The notes beneath the pieces are model-generated. The model was not told the DNA's origin and searched no databases. It saw only the letters and a program-made list of their open reading frames with translations. The translations under genes and the position numbers were made by a program. 56,167 nt of DNA from NCBI GenBank assembly GCA_002436205.1, contig DJKT01000041.1:1-56167 (forward strand), read 5' to 3'. Below are positions 49,120 through 56,167 of this stretch, piece after piece; position 1 is the stretch's first letter; each line of letters opens with the position of its first letter. This DNA is from Candidatus Peribacter sp. UBA6535 (GTDB taxonomy: Bacteria > Patescibacteriota > Gracilibacteria > Peribacterales > Peribacteraceae).

Positions 49120-50361
49120 ATGATCAAACTCCTCAAAAACCTCACTCTCGTTGTCCTCCCTGTTGCCACACTATTCCTTGGTGTGCAAATTGGTATGTCA
49201 CATGCAGATCAAAAGTTAGAACATGAATTCTCCGCTCTCGAAGAATCCTTTGCAGGAGGTGTTGGTAGTGGTGTTCTCGTAAGTGATCCGAAAGAGGAGG
49301 TGGATATCAGCCTGCTCTGGAGTGTCTGGAGGCTTATGGCAAAACATTACATAGAACCAGAAAAACTAAAGACAGCAACAATGTTGCATGGGGCCACATC
49401 TGGTCTTGTCGATGCCATTGGTGACCCATACACCACCTTTATGCCTCCAAAGGAAAACAAGGAATTTAAACAGTCTCTCAATGGAAAACTACAAGGTATT
49501 GGTGCAGAGCTTACGCTCCGCGATGAAGAAATTGTCGTTGTAGCTCCGCTAAAAGGCTCTCCAGCGGAAGCGGCCGGGCTTATCCCCGAAGACGTCATTA
49601 CACATGTAGATGAGAAAAGTGTTGAAGGATTTAGCTTGGGGGATGCAGTGGAACTCATTCGTGGACCAAAGGGCACAGATGTCACACTGACTGTGAAACG
49701 GGAAGGAGAAGGCTCATTGGATATCACTATTACTCGTGACGATATTAAAGTACCAAGTGTAGAGTCAGAGATTAAAGAATATGACGAAAAACGCATTGGA
49801 TACATCTCGTTAAACCGCTTTGGTGACACAACAACCGAAGAGGTGGAAGAAAGTGTAAAGAGTCATTTGGAAGAAGGGGTTGATGGTCTCATTGTTGATG
49901 TACGATTTAATGGAGGTGGCTACTTAGACAAAGCAATTGATCTGTCTTCCATGTTCCTTACAAAAGGAAAAGTGGTGTCCGTTGAGCGTCGCGAAGGAGA
50001 GCCAACACACCACTACGTCACCGGACGTCCTATCGCAGAAGATATTCCTCTCGTTGTCCTCATTAATGAAGGATCTGCTTCTGCATCAGAAATCCTCGCA
50101 GGAGCATTGCAGGATCAAAGTAGAGCAACCATCATCGGAAAGAAAAGTTTTGGGAAAGGAACCGTACAGGAAGTATTCGATCTCCCCGGTGGAACCAGTG
50201 TGCGTATTACAACAGCCAGATGGCTTACCCCTGATGGAAAAGATCTTGGTAAAGAAGGAGTCTCTCCGGATATCGAAGTAGAACGTACGCGAGAACAGAT
50301 ACAAGCAAAAGAAGATCCTCAACTGGATACTGCGCTTGAACTCCTGACAAAGGGAGAGTAG
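49120..50361 (+). CDS. S41-family C-terminal processing peptidase (CtpA-like)
   Basis: A 413-residue secreted or membrane-anchored serine protease: N-terminal hydrophobic segment (residues 7-26, LVVLPVATLFLGVQIGMSHA), a PDZ domain (about 120-210, GAELTLRDEEIVVVAPLKGS) and the S41 catalytic domain. The Ser is in NEGSASASEILAGALQ (about 327) and the Lys in IIGKKSFGKGTVQEVF (about 352). CtpA proteases trim exported proteins and regulate cell-wall hydrolases. It ends 2 nt from the convergent ndk gene. Confidence 0.95.
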   Translation: MIKLLKNLTLVVLPVATLFLGVQIGMSHADQKLEHEFSALEESFAGGVGSGVLVSDPKEEVDISLLWSVWRLMAKHYIEPEKLKTATMLHGATSGLVDAIGDPYTTFMPPKENKEFKQSLNGKLQGIGAELTLRDEEIVVVAPLKGSPAEAAGLIPEDVITHVDEKSVEGFSLGDAVELIRGPKGTDVTLTVKREGEGSLDITITRDDIKVPSVESEIKEYDEKRIGYISLNRFGDTTTEEVEESVKSHLEEGVDGLIVDVRFNGGGYLDKAIDLSSMFLTKGKVVSVERREGEPTHHYVTGRPIAEDIPLVVLINEGSASASEILAGALQDQSRATIIGKKSFGKGTVQEVFDLPGGTSVRITTARWLTPDGKDLGKEGVSPDIEVERTREQIQAKEDPQLDTALELLTKGE

Positions 50362-50363
50362 TT

Positions 50364-50798
50364 CTAGTACGAGAACAATTCGTCTTCTGAGAAGAACCTC
50401 TTCACCTCCACTTCTGCAGTCTCTGCAGAGTCAGAAGCATGAGCAATATTACACATCTTGTTCTTACCTTCTTCTTTGCTTCCCCACTCTGCACGGATTG
50501 TTCCTTCCGCTGCTTCAAGACAATCTGTTACACCAAGCATCTCACGCATCTTGTCGATAATACCGTCAGCCTCAAGAACTAAAGCCACTACCGGTGTCTC
50601 TTTCATAAAGGTTTCAACATCAGGGTAGAACGGAAACTCTGCGATGTGTGCGTAATGTTCACGGAGTACGTCATCTGTGAGTTGAATCATTTTACAGGCA
50701 CGAATAATGAACCCTGCTTCTTCGAAGCGAGCAATAACCCTTCCTATGAGGTTTTTCTGTACGCAATCTGGCTTGAGAAGGATGAGTGTTTTTTCCAT
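50364..50798 (-). CDS. ndk: nucleoside diphosphate kinase
   Basis: NDK equalises NTP pools by phosphotransfer through a histidine. The 144-residue protein begins MEKTLILLKPDCVQKNLIGR and has the active-site NIAHASDSAETAEVEVKRFF, with His at 120 and Ala in place of the usual Gly after it. A small insertion (about three residues, SKEEGKNK) precedes the active site. It follows the M16 protease on the same strand by 18 nt. Confidence 0.96.
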   Translation of the reverse strand: MEKTLILLKPDCVQKNLIGRVIARFEEAGFIIRACKMIQLTDDVLREHYAHIAEFPFYPDVETFMKETPVVALVLEADGIIDKMREMLGVTDCLEAAEGTIRAEWGSKEEGKNKMCNIAHASDSAETAEVEVKRFFSEDELFSY

Positions 50799-50816
50799 AG
50801 TGATATAGTTAAATAA

Positions 50817-52079
50817 TTATTGAAGTAATGATTCAAGTCCTGCTTTGTTATCTGTGTTTCCAATTACCGCCAAACGAAGGTTTTCGTGTGCAAGCAAATC
50901 CTTCGCCAACTGGTCGATCTCACCTTTTTCTACTTTTTCAATCTCAGTAATGTACTCCTCAATATCGCGGATCTTTGGATACAATAGCTTCTGCTTCCCA
51001 TAGAAATGTGCGAGCTCCTCACTATCTTCTAATGAGAGAATGATGGAACCCTTGAGATACGCCTTTGCACGTGCAACTTCATCATCCTCCACTCCACCCT
51101 CCACGACTTTGTCATACTCAGCAATAATAAGTTTGATTGCTTCATCCAATCGAGACTGATCGATCCCTGCTCTTGTCGTAAGAGCTCCGGCATCCAGATA
51201 CGCATCACTATCGGTATCTATGTAATAGCACATTCCCTTTGCTTCACGAATATTTAAGAACATGCGACTACTCATATTTCCTCCAAGAATAATACCAAGT
51301 AGCTTATGAACAAAGTGACGAGGATCTTGTGAAGAAATTCCCGGAACACCAATAACAAGATGTGATTGCTCTGTCTTTTTTGTCCGCAGAAATACTTTGT
51401 CAGATCCATATGTTTCTAACGGCGGAAACTCTCCATCTTTCTTTCCTCCAATCTTGCCAAAGTACTTCTCTCCAAGGTCCAGTGCTTGGCTTTCATCAAT
51501 TTTTCCTGCAAAGGTAATCACTAAGTTATCCGGTGTGTAGAGACGATCTTTGTGTTTTTGAAAATCTGCCTGTTGTACAGAATTTATCACCTTATGGGTA
51601 CCAATCGTATCCCAACCTAGTGGGACATCTCCGAAGATCAACTCCTCAAAATCCCACCCCGCTCTGTACATCGGCGTGTCTTGGTACATACGATCTTCTT
51701 CGATAATCACACCACGTTCTTTTTCGATCTCCTCTTGCGGAAACGATGCATTGCAGAGCATGTCGCCAATCACATCACAACCAAGATCAATATTCTCCGC
51801 AGCAACTTTAACGTAATACCCTGCGTACTCTTTGCCGGTAAACGCATTAAACTCTCCTCCTACACCATCAATAGCCATACTTACTTCCTTGGTATTCTTG
51901 TAACGATCTCCCCCTTTAAAGAACATATGTTCAAGGAAATGAGAGATCCCACGCTCATGTTCCTGTTCGTAGCGAGAACCTGCTCCTGCAAATACCATAA
52001 CCGTTACAGAAGCTGTTCCATCAGCAGAAGCGGTTAAGACAGGAAGGCCGGAAGAAAGGGCTTGAGTGGAATACGGCAT
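50817..52079 (-). CDS. M16-family zinc peptidase
   Basis: A 420-residue processing-peptidase-like enzyme from ATG 52079. The inverted zinc motif HFLEH is at residues 47-51, with the third ligand region ERGVIIEEDRMYQDTPMYRA about 76 residues on. TACACT lies exactly 8 nt before this ATG, which supports it; longer reading frames upstream run into a micro-repeat. M16 enzymes of this size act as dimers or with an inactive partner. The cellular substrate is unknown. Confidence 0.92.
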   Translation of the reverse strand: MPYSTQALSSGLPVLTASADGTASVTVMVFAGAGSRYEQEHERGISHFLEHMFFKGGDRYKNTKEVSMAIDGVGGEFNAFTGKEYAGYYVKVAAENIDLGCDVIGDMLCNASFPQEEIEKERGVIIEEDRMYQDTPMYRAGWDFEELIFGDVPLGWDTIGTHKVINSVQQADFQKHKDRLYTPDNLVITFAGKIDESQALDLGEKYFGKIGGKKDGEFPPLETYGSDKVFLRTKKTEQSHLVIGVPGISSQDPRHFVHKLLGIILGGNMSSRMFLNIREAKGMCYYIDTDSDAYLDAGALTTRAGIDQSRLDEAIKLIIAEYDKVVEGGVEDDEVARAKAYLKGSIILSLEDSEELAHFYGKQKLLYPKIRDIEEYITEIEKVEKGEIDQLAKDLLAHENLRLAVIGNTDNKAGLESLLQ

Positions 52080-52104
52080 GTTGAAGCAGTGTAGCGGGCA
52101 AGAC

Positions 52105-52169
52105 CGAAGCGCGAAATCCGAAATACGAGATATTACCCACATTAGTATTCTTTCGGATTTCTGGCTTCG
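52105..52169. repeat. heptad-repeat hairpin upstream of L34
   Basis: GAAATCCGAAA (52113-52123) and TTTCGGATTTC (52151-52161) pair perfectly; extending to 52105 and 52169 gives 19 bp with two mismatches around a 27-nt loop. The arms show 7-bp units such as GCGAAAT, CCGAAAT and ACGAGAT. It lies between the divergent M16 peptidase and L34 genes. Confidence 0.65.
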
Positions 52170-52225
52170 AATTTCGTGTTTTTATGGTTGACCGAGACCT
52201 ATCCCGTCCGTAGGCTGCTCCCACA

Positions 52226-52369
52226 ATGCTAGGAAAGCTCAAATGGCGTCGGCGACTTAGGAAACACGGTTTCCGCCAGAGAATGTCCACAAAGAACGGA
52301 CGGAAGCTCTTGTCACGCCGTCGTAAGAAGGGTCGCGTCAGGCTGACTGTGCAGAAGAAAGGAAAATAG
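52226..52369 (+). CDS. rpmH: 50S ribosomal protein L34, short N-terminus
   Basis: A 47-residue protein: MLGKLKWRRRLRKHGFRQRM, then STKNGRKLLSRRRKKGRVRL and TVQKKGK. The HGFRxRMxTKNGRKxLxRRRxKGRxRLTV core is L34. The usual N-terminal KRTYQP segment is missing and no longer start exists, because the frame closes at 52211-52213. Neither rnpA nor yidC follows, unlike in most bacteria; a small membrane protein does. Confidence 0.9.
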   Translation: MLGKLKWRRRLRKHGFRQRMSTKNGRKLLSRRRKKGRVRLTVQKKGK

Positions 52370-52383
52370 TCTAGAATCCCCCT

Positions 52384-52677
52384 GTGATTACGTACCTTAA
52401 AAAGCTCTCGGGATTTATCTTCTATGTACTGGGAGGCTCATTTTTCGTTGCCTATATGCTGCAATATAACGAAATCACCCCCTTTGGTGGATGGTGGCTA
52501 CGCGTCGCAGATCTTCCTCTGATACTTGCCGGAGTGCTGTTTGGAGGTACCAGTCTGTATTTAAGCGTGAAGCCTAAAGACCAAGATTCAAAAACACTAT
52601 TCGTTGTTATTGGAGTACCGCTTGTGGTGATATTCTCCACACTCCTTCTTATGAACTTCTGGCCCCTATTCGGGTAG
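52384..52677 (+). CDS. small membrane protein
   Basis: A 97-residue protein with three membrane helices (about residues 8-26, 43-60 and 73-94) and a charged loop (KPKDQDSKT). GTG start, with TAGAAT 6 nt upstream. No family is recognised. It lies 14 nt after L34, where yidC would be expected in other bacteria, but it does not resemble YidC. The 3' end overlaps the convergent adenosyltransferase gene by 12 bp. Confidence 0.6.
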   Translation: MITYLKKLSGFIFYVLGGSFFVAYMLQYNEITPFGGWWLRVADLPLILAGVLFGGTSLYLSVKPKDQDSKTLFVVIGVPLVVIFSTLLLMNFWPLFG

Positions 52678-53220
52678 CCACTCCTTCTCCTCGGTACCTG
52701 CTGCTTTATTTACTGCACGAGAAACCAGAAAGAAATAATCACTGAGACGATTAAGATAGATGAGGGATTGATCATTGATGGGTTCTTCTTCTGCCAAATG
52801 CACCAGCCACCTCTCAGCTCTGCGACAAATAGTCCGTGCCTGATGCAGCAGTGCACCAGCCCTACAACCACTGGGTAACACAAACTTTTGTAACGCAGGT
52901 AAATCTCCTTCGAGCACCGACCCCCACTGCTCTATGCGCTCCGTATCACTCTCTGCGATTCTTACTACGCGCTCAGAAGATTTATTCAGTGGCGTTGCAA
53001 GATCCGCCCCCATGCAAAACAAATCTTTCTGTACTTCATGCAATTGCTCTTTGAGTTCTTCGGGAACATCTCGCTCTGCAAGAATAAGTCCGAGCACTGC
53101 ATTCAACTCATCAACAGTCCCATATGCATGAAGTCTATAACTCGCTTTTGATACTTTATCGCCACCAAAGAGACTTGTTTTTCCGCGATCTCCGCCAGTT
53201 GTGGATAGTGTCGGCCTCAT
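52666..53220 (-). CDS. PduO-type cob(I)alamin adenosyltransferase
   Basis: A 184-residue ATP:corrinoid adenosyltransferase from ATG 53220, which makes coenzyme B12. The ATP-binding TTGGDRGKTSLFGGDKVSKA is at residues 6-25; YGTVDELNAVLGLILAERDV and the RxxCRRAERWLVHL plus LNRLSDYFF blocks complete the family signature. Its presence suggests a B12-dependent enzyme (for example a class II ribonucleotide reductase) fed by scavenged cobalamin; no cobalamin synthesis gene is in the window. It follows pheT by 10 nt. Confidence 0.93.
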   Translation of the reverse strand: MRPTLSTTGGDRGKTSLFGGDKVSKASYRLHAYGTVDELNAVLGLILAERDVPEELKEQLHEVQKDLFCMGADLATPLNKSSERVVRIAESDTERIEQWGSVLEGDLPALQKFVLPSGCRAGALLHQARTICRRAERWLVHLAEEEPINDQSLIYLNRLSDYFFLVSRAVNKAAGTEEKEWLPE

Positions 53221-53230
53221 AGGCTCTGCA

Positions 53231-55591
53231 TTATACACCAAGAATCTTCTCTGCCTTTGCAAACTCTTTTTTGGCTTCCTCTTCTGTAAGTGTTTTCTCT
53301 GCCGATCGATAGGTACAGCGCAATGTGAGTTTGTATTCTCCGCTCTCTTTACCATAAAGATCAGCTACCTCCGCAGACTCCAAAAGCTTGGAAGATTTTC
53401 TAATATCCGCGAGTAGTTCTCCCACGCTCTTGCTATGACTCATTGCTACCGTCGTGTCGTAGCTTACTGCTGGATACTCAGAGATTGCAGAGAAGATTTT
53501 TTCTTGTGGATCAAGCGCAAGCACTGCAGAAAGATTGATAGTGACTGCTGCGGCATTGGCAGGAAGATCGAAGTTACTACGAACACTAGGATGTACTTCA
53601 AAAATAGTACCTATGACATTTCCATCGACTAGAAGATCCGCACATCGTCCTGTGTACGCGAAATCCGGAACACTCTTACAGACATCAATCGTCACTGCGT
53701 ATCCTGCATCCTGCAATGCTGATGTCACCTCTTGTTTCAGTAAAAAGAACGGATCGGACTTGAGGTCTGTACCGCTGCGCATAGCAATAAGTGCACCAAG
53801 TTCGGTATGCGAATCTGCTTGTTCTTTAAACACAGTAGAAACATGAAACGTTCGAAGTAGCTCCTCTACCTCCAACATATTCTTTCCAGCTTGTTCGAGT
53901 AATGCGGGCAATGTAGATGGAGTCATAATGCTCGTCTCATGACCAATGGCATTTTCAAGTTCTGCACAATCATCCATAGATATTTTGCTTTTCTTCAGAA
54001 GCTCTGGACCAATAAGACTAAGAGGTAAGAGTTCTATGTAGTCTTGGTTAACTAGGCGATCGCGCACCTTGTTCGTACGCAGGTCACGTGCAGGAGGAGA
54101 AATAGAGGCACTGGGTAATACATTCTCTATCGCGTTGTATCCATAGATACGACCCACTTCTTCGATAAGATCATGCTCACCTTCGATGTCACCCAAGCGA
54201 TGCAGTGGTGGAGTAACACTAAGAACTCCCTTTCCTTTATCTTGTACGTCAAATTCAAGATCAGACAGAATTTTCGTCATACGTTTTTGTTCAATTTCTA
54301 CTCCAAGCAATGCATTAGCACGCTCTACAAAAAGATCTATGGGCTCTGCCTTTCCAATATCTCCCCAGGATTCTAATTCAGAGACAACGCGAGCACCCGG
54401 AACCAAGTCAAGAAAAAGTGATACAGCACGCTTCAATCCCGGTTCCGAAAAACATGCTGGTACTCCCTTTTCGTACACTGTTGACCCATCAGTTCTGTGA
54501 CCTGTGGCAAGAATACCATGTCGAATAGTCGTAGCATCCAAAATAGCTCCATGCAGGTAAATACGTTTTGTACTGTCTTTCGTGGAACTGCGTAATCCTC
54601 CCATAATTCCTAACAGATCGAAAATACCTTCATCATCACTAATGACTAATGCTCCATCGGGAAGTTCTCGCTCTACGGAATCAAGAGTAACAATAGTCTC
54701 GCCTTTTTTTGAGGTACGCATGTGTACGTCACCTACTAAATCATCTGCATCGAAACTATGCATCGGCATTCCCATTTCCATAATGACGTAGTTGGTGATA
54801 TCAATCGGAAGATTGATTGATCTCCAACCTGTTGCTTCCAGTCGCCTCTTCATCCAATCAGGTGTCTCTCCAATACCTTCTATCTCTAACATGCACCCTG
54901 AATACTTCGGCACCAAAGCCGGGCTATCAACATGAATCTTGAAAGGAAGGGAGTCATTGGTAAACTGAATATCTTTGATTTCGGGAGTGCTCTTCCAGTT
55001 GGCAATACCTATTGCAATACACTCTCTTGCAAATCCAAAATGTGAAAAGAGATCTGGCCTGTGTGTGATTGCATGGTTGTCGATATGTAATACAACATCA
55101 GCAAGTCCAAGAGCTTCTTTCATTGGCTTACCGATGTCTAAATCTCCATCTCCCATATCAACAATGTCATGACCGGTACATTCAGGGAAGATTGTTTCGA
55201 TGCCTAACTCTTCTGCGGCGCAAATCATTCCTTCGCTTTGCTCTCCACGAATCTTCACAGGTTCAAGTGTCATCAATTCCTCACCATGCCACTTCACTCT
55301 GGCACCAACGTGTGCAAAGGCAACGCGCATACCAATACGTAGGTTCGTTCCACCACAAACAACATACTTGCTTCCCTTATCAGTCAGAACTTCACAGAGC
55401 TGAAGCTTGTCTGCATTAGGATGCTTACTAATACTGATGAGCTTTCCGATGCAACAATGCTCGAGTAATTCTCCCTGTACCTCTACCGCATCGACTTCCG
55501 CAACGTGTGCTGTAATAGCATCCGAAATCTTCTGCGGATCGTCTTCTGTAAATTCAATATAATCGCCGAGCCATGTAAGAGAGATCTTCAT
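53231..55591 (-). CDS. pheT: phenylalanine--tRNA ligase beta subunit
   Basis: PheT, 786 residues, the structural and editing subunit of the alpha2beta2 enzyme. The N-terminal tRNA-binding OB domain (YVVCGGTNLRIGMRVAFAHV) is at about residues 76-95, then the B3/B4 editing domain (PLHRLGDIEGEHDLIEEVGR follows in B5) and the C-terminal anticodon-binding domain (DTTVAMSHSKSVGELLADIR). The length is normal. pheS is not next to it, so the alpha gene lies elsewhere or just outside. Confidence 0.96.
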   Translation of the reverse strand: MKISLTWLGDYIEFTEDDPQKISDAITAHVAEVDAVEVQGELLEHCCIGKLISISKHPNADKLQLCEVLTDKGSKYVVCGGTNLRIGMRVAFAHVGARVKWHGEELMTLEPVKIRGEQSEGMICAAEELGIETIFPECTGHDIVDMGDGDLDIGKPMKEALGLADVVLHIDNHAITHRPDLFSHFGFARECIAIGIANWKSTPEIKDIQFTNDSLPFKIHVDSPALVPKYSGCMLEIEGIGETPDWMKRRLEATGWRSINLPIDITNYVIMEMGMPMHSFDADDLVGDVHMRTSKKGETIVTLDSVERELPDGALVISDDEGIFDLLGIMGGLRSSTKDSTKRIYLHGAILDATTIRHGILATGHRTDGSTVYEKGVPACFSEPGLKRAVSLFLDLVPGARVVSELESWGDIGKAEPIDLFVERANALLGVEIEQKRMTKILSDLEFDVQDKGKGVLSVTPPLHRLGDIEGEHDLIEEVGRIYGYNAIENVLPSASISPPARDLRTNKVRDRLVNQDYIELLPLSLIGPELLKKSKISMDDCAELENAIGHETSIMTPSTLPALLEQAGKNMLEVEELLRTFHVSTVFKEQADSHTELGALIAMRSGTDLKSDPFFLLKQEVTSALQDAGYAVTIDVCKSVPDFAYTGRCADLLVDGNVIGTIFEVHPSVRSNFDLPANAAAVTINLSAVLALDPQEKIFSAISEYPAVSYDTTVAMSHSKSVGELLADIRKSSKLLESAEVADLYGKESGEYKLTLRCTYRSAEKTLTEEEAKKEFAKAEKILGV

Positions 55592-55659
55592 GTGTAGAAG
55601 AATTATGAATGAAGAGTGGGCTATGTGCTACAATACTTCTGATATTTCCCTCTTCATCT

Positions 55660-55899
55660 ATGAAATCCTACTGCTCAGTAAAACCCTGCGCCATTATGGG
55701 TAAAATCATTCTCGGTGTACTCACCCTCACAGAACTCATAGCCATTATCGCTGTATACAAAGCATTCTTTGGTGCTGGTGCTGCCTCATTTGTCTCCACG
55801 CCAAACTCTCTTACCATTATCGCTCTTGCTGTAAATACGGCAGTTTGGACAAAATACGGACAAATGCACTGCAGTGGAACCTGTAGTACATCGAAATAA
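55660..55899 (+). CDS. small two-helix membrane protein
   Basis: A 79-residue protein from ATG 55660 with two membrane helices (about residues 14-32 and 45-62) and a Cys-rich tail (CSGTC). Four Cys lie at the two ends of the protein and could face the same side. An in-frame ATG at 55609 lies before a probable TACAAT -10, so the later start is preferred. No family is recognised. Confidence 0.55.
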   Translation: MKSYCSVKPCAIMGKIILGVLTLTELIAIIAVYKAFFGAGAASFVSTPNSLTIIALAVNTAVWTKYGQMHCSGTCSTSK

Positions 55900-55916
55900 G
55901 AGTAAGGCGTAAATTG

Positions 55917-56006
55917 TGGCGGAGAGGGGGGGATTCGAACCCCCGAAACCCTTGCAGGTTTACACGCTTTCCAAGCGTGCGCACTAGGCCACTATGCGAC
56001 CTCTCC
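55917..56006 (-). tRNA. tRNA-Ser (anticodon GGA)
   Basis: Minus-strand class II tRNA: 5' GGAGAGG acceptor, anticodon stem CACGC/GCGTG with loop TTGGAAA (anticodon GGA), long variable arm, T loop TTCGAAT, discriminator G and encoded CCA. It reads UCC and UCU codons. It stands free, 60 nt after the PolX-like gene. Confidence 0.96.
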
Positions 56007-56065
56007 TTTTAAGCGAACTTAGTTAAGCAGTATCAGATCACTTCCGAAAGTGGATTCTTGCAGTT

Positions 56066-56167
56066 TTAGAGGGATCCAACTCTCTCTACTGGCTCGAAAT
56101 ACCGCAGATCCAGAGCATCGTAGATATCCTTCTCCTCTTTGGAGGCCACCACCTCCTCTCCATCAAA
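56066..56167 (-). CDS. 3' end of a protein, possibly DNA polymerase X
   Basis: The last 33 codons of a gene cut by the window edge, ending TAA. The segment DGEEVVASKEEKDIYDALDL followed by RYFEPVERVGSL resembles the conserved C-terminus of bacterial DNA polymerase X, where an E-x-D/E-I-Y-x-x-L-x-L-x-Y-x-x-P pattern precedes the final residues. The piece is too short for certainty. Confidence 0.45.
   Translation of the reverse strand, partial: FDGEEVVASKEEKDIYDALDLRYFEPVERVGSL

Overview
The window looks like chromosomal DNA of a Candidate Phyla Radiation (Patescibacteria) bacterium, most likely of the Peregrinibacteria/Peribacteria type. This placement is an inference: no rRNA gene is present. 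It rests on very tight packing, an archaeal/vacuolar-type (V/A) ATPase operon, short divergent proteins, a sigma factor paired with a DUF5667 protein, a VirB2-like mini-pilin and a very large glycosyltransferase locus. UGA is a normal stop here: several genes end in TGA and an RF2 gene with its own UGA frameshift is present. The recoded Gracilibacteria/Absconditabacteria are therefore excluded.

Layout. 1-3374: end of a V-type ATPase operon (A, B, a membrane protein, D). 3337-5545: membrane protein, Nudix hydrolase and the infC-rpmI-rplT translation operon. 5635-8347: two PilN/PilO-like membrane proteins divergent from prfB, which is read through a programmed +1 frameshift. 8379-12559: the most unusual block, holding a 56-residue histone-fold protein, a tRNA-Ser buried in the 3' end of a DUF5667 gene, an ECF sigma factor, two secreted Cys-pair repeat proteins, a ribosome-rescue-like GGQ protein and L28. 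12652-16521: M50 protease, then a DUF5989/SxtJ/carbamoyltransferase/SGNH cassette. 16532-34953: about 16 genes for extracellular polysaccharide or glycoprotein glycans (GT4, GT2, exostosin-like and GT-C-like transferases, methyltransferase, rmlB, rmlA). 35029-38961: sufS-sufU, tRNA-Thr, an HTH/LAGLIDADG-like protein bounded by a tRNA-fragment inverted repeat, a TrmB regulator and a queuosine-precursor transporter. 39180-40767: rpsF-rpsR-yebC. 40833-56167: penicillin-binding protein, mini-pilin, TPR protein, FtsX, RecO, VanW, RNase H, a DUF1858/A-type fusion, C-terminal protease, NDK, M16 protease, L34, cobalamin adenosyltransferase, PheT, tRNA-Ser and a PolX-like 3' end.

How it works together. 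The envelope dominates: glycan building, peptidoglycan synthesis, FtsX, secreted proteases and a cell-surface sigma circuit. A TGTAAGA-N15-CGTCATA element occurs divergently in front of the sigma gene and in front of the first secreted Cys-pair protein, with identical spacing. This implies an autoregulated ECF regulon for surface proteins.

Gene expression looks unusual. Genes that start transcription units often carry a TANNNT -10 box only 6-9 nt before the start codon, which predicts leaderless mRNAs. Genes with a leader tend to have C/T-rich leaders instead of Shine-Dalgarno sites. Several convergent gene pairs overlap at their 3' ends. Seven-base-period micro-repeats occur both between genes and inside glycosyltransferase genes.
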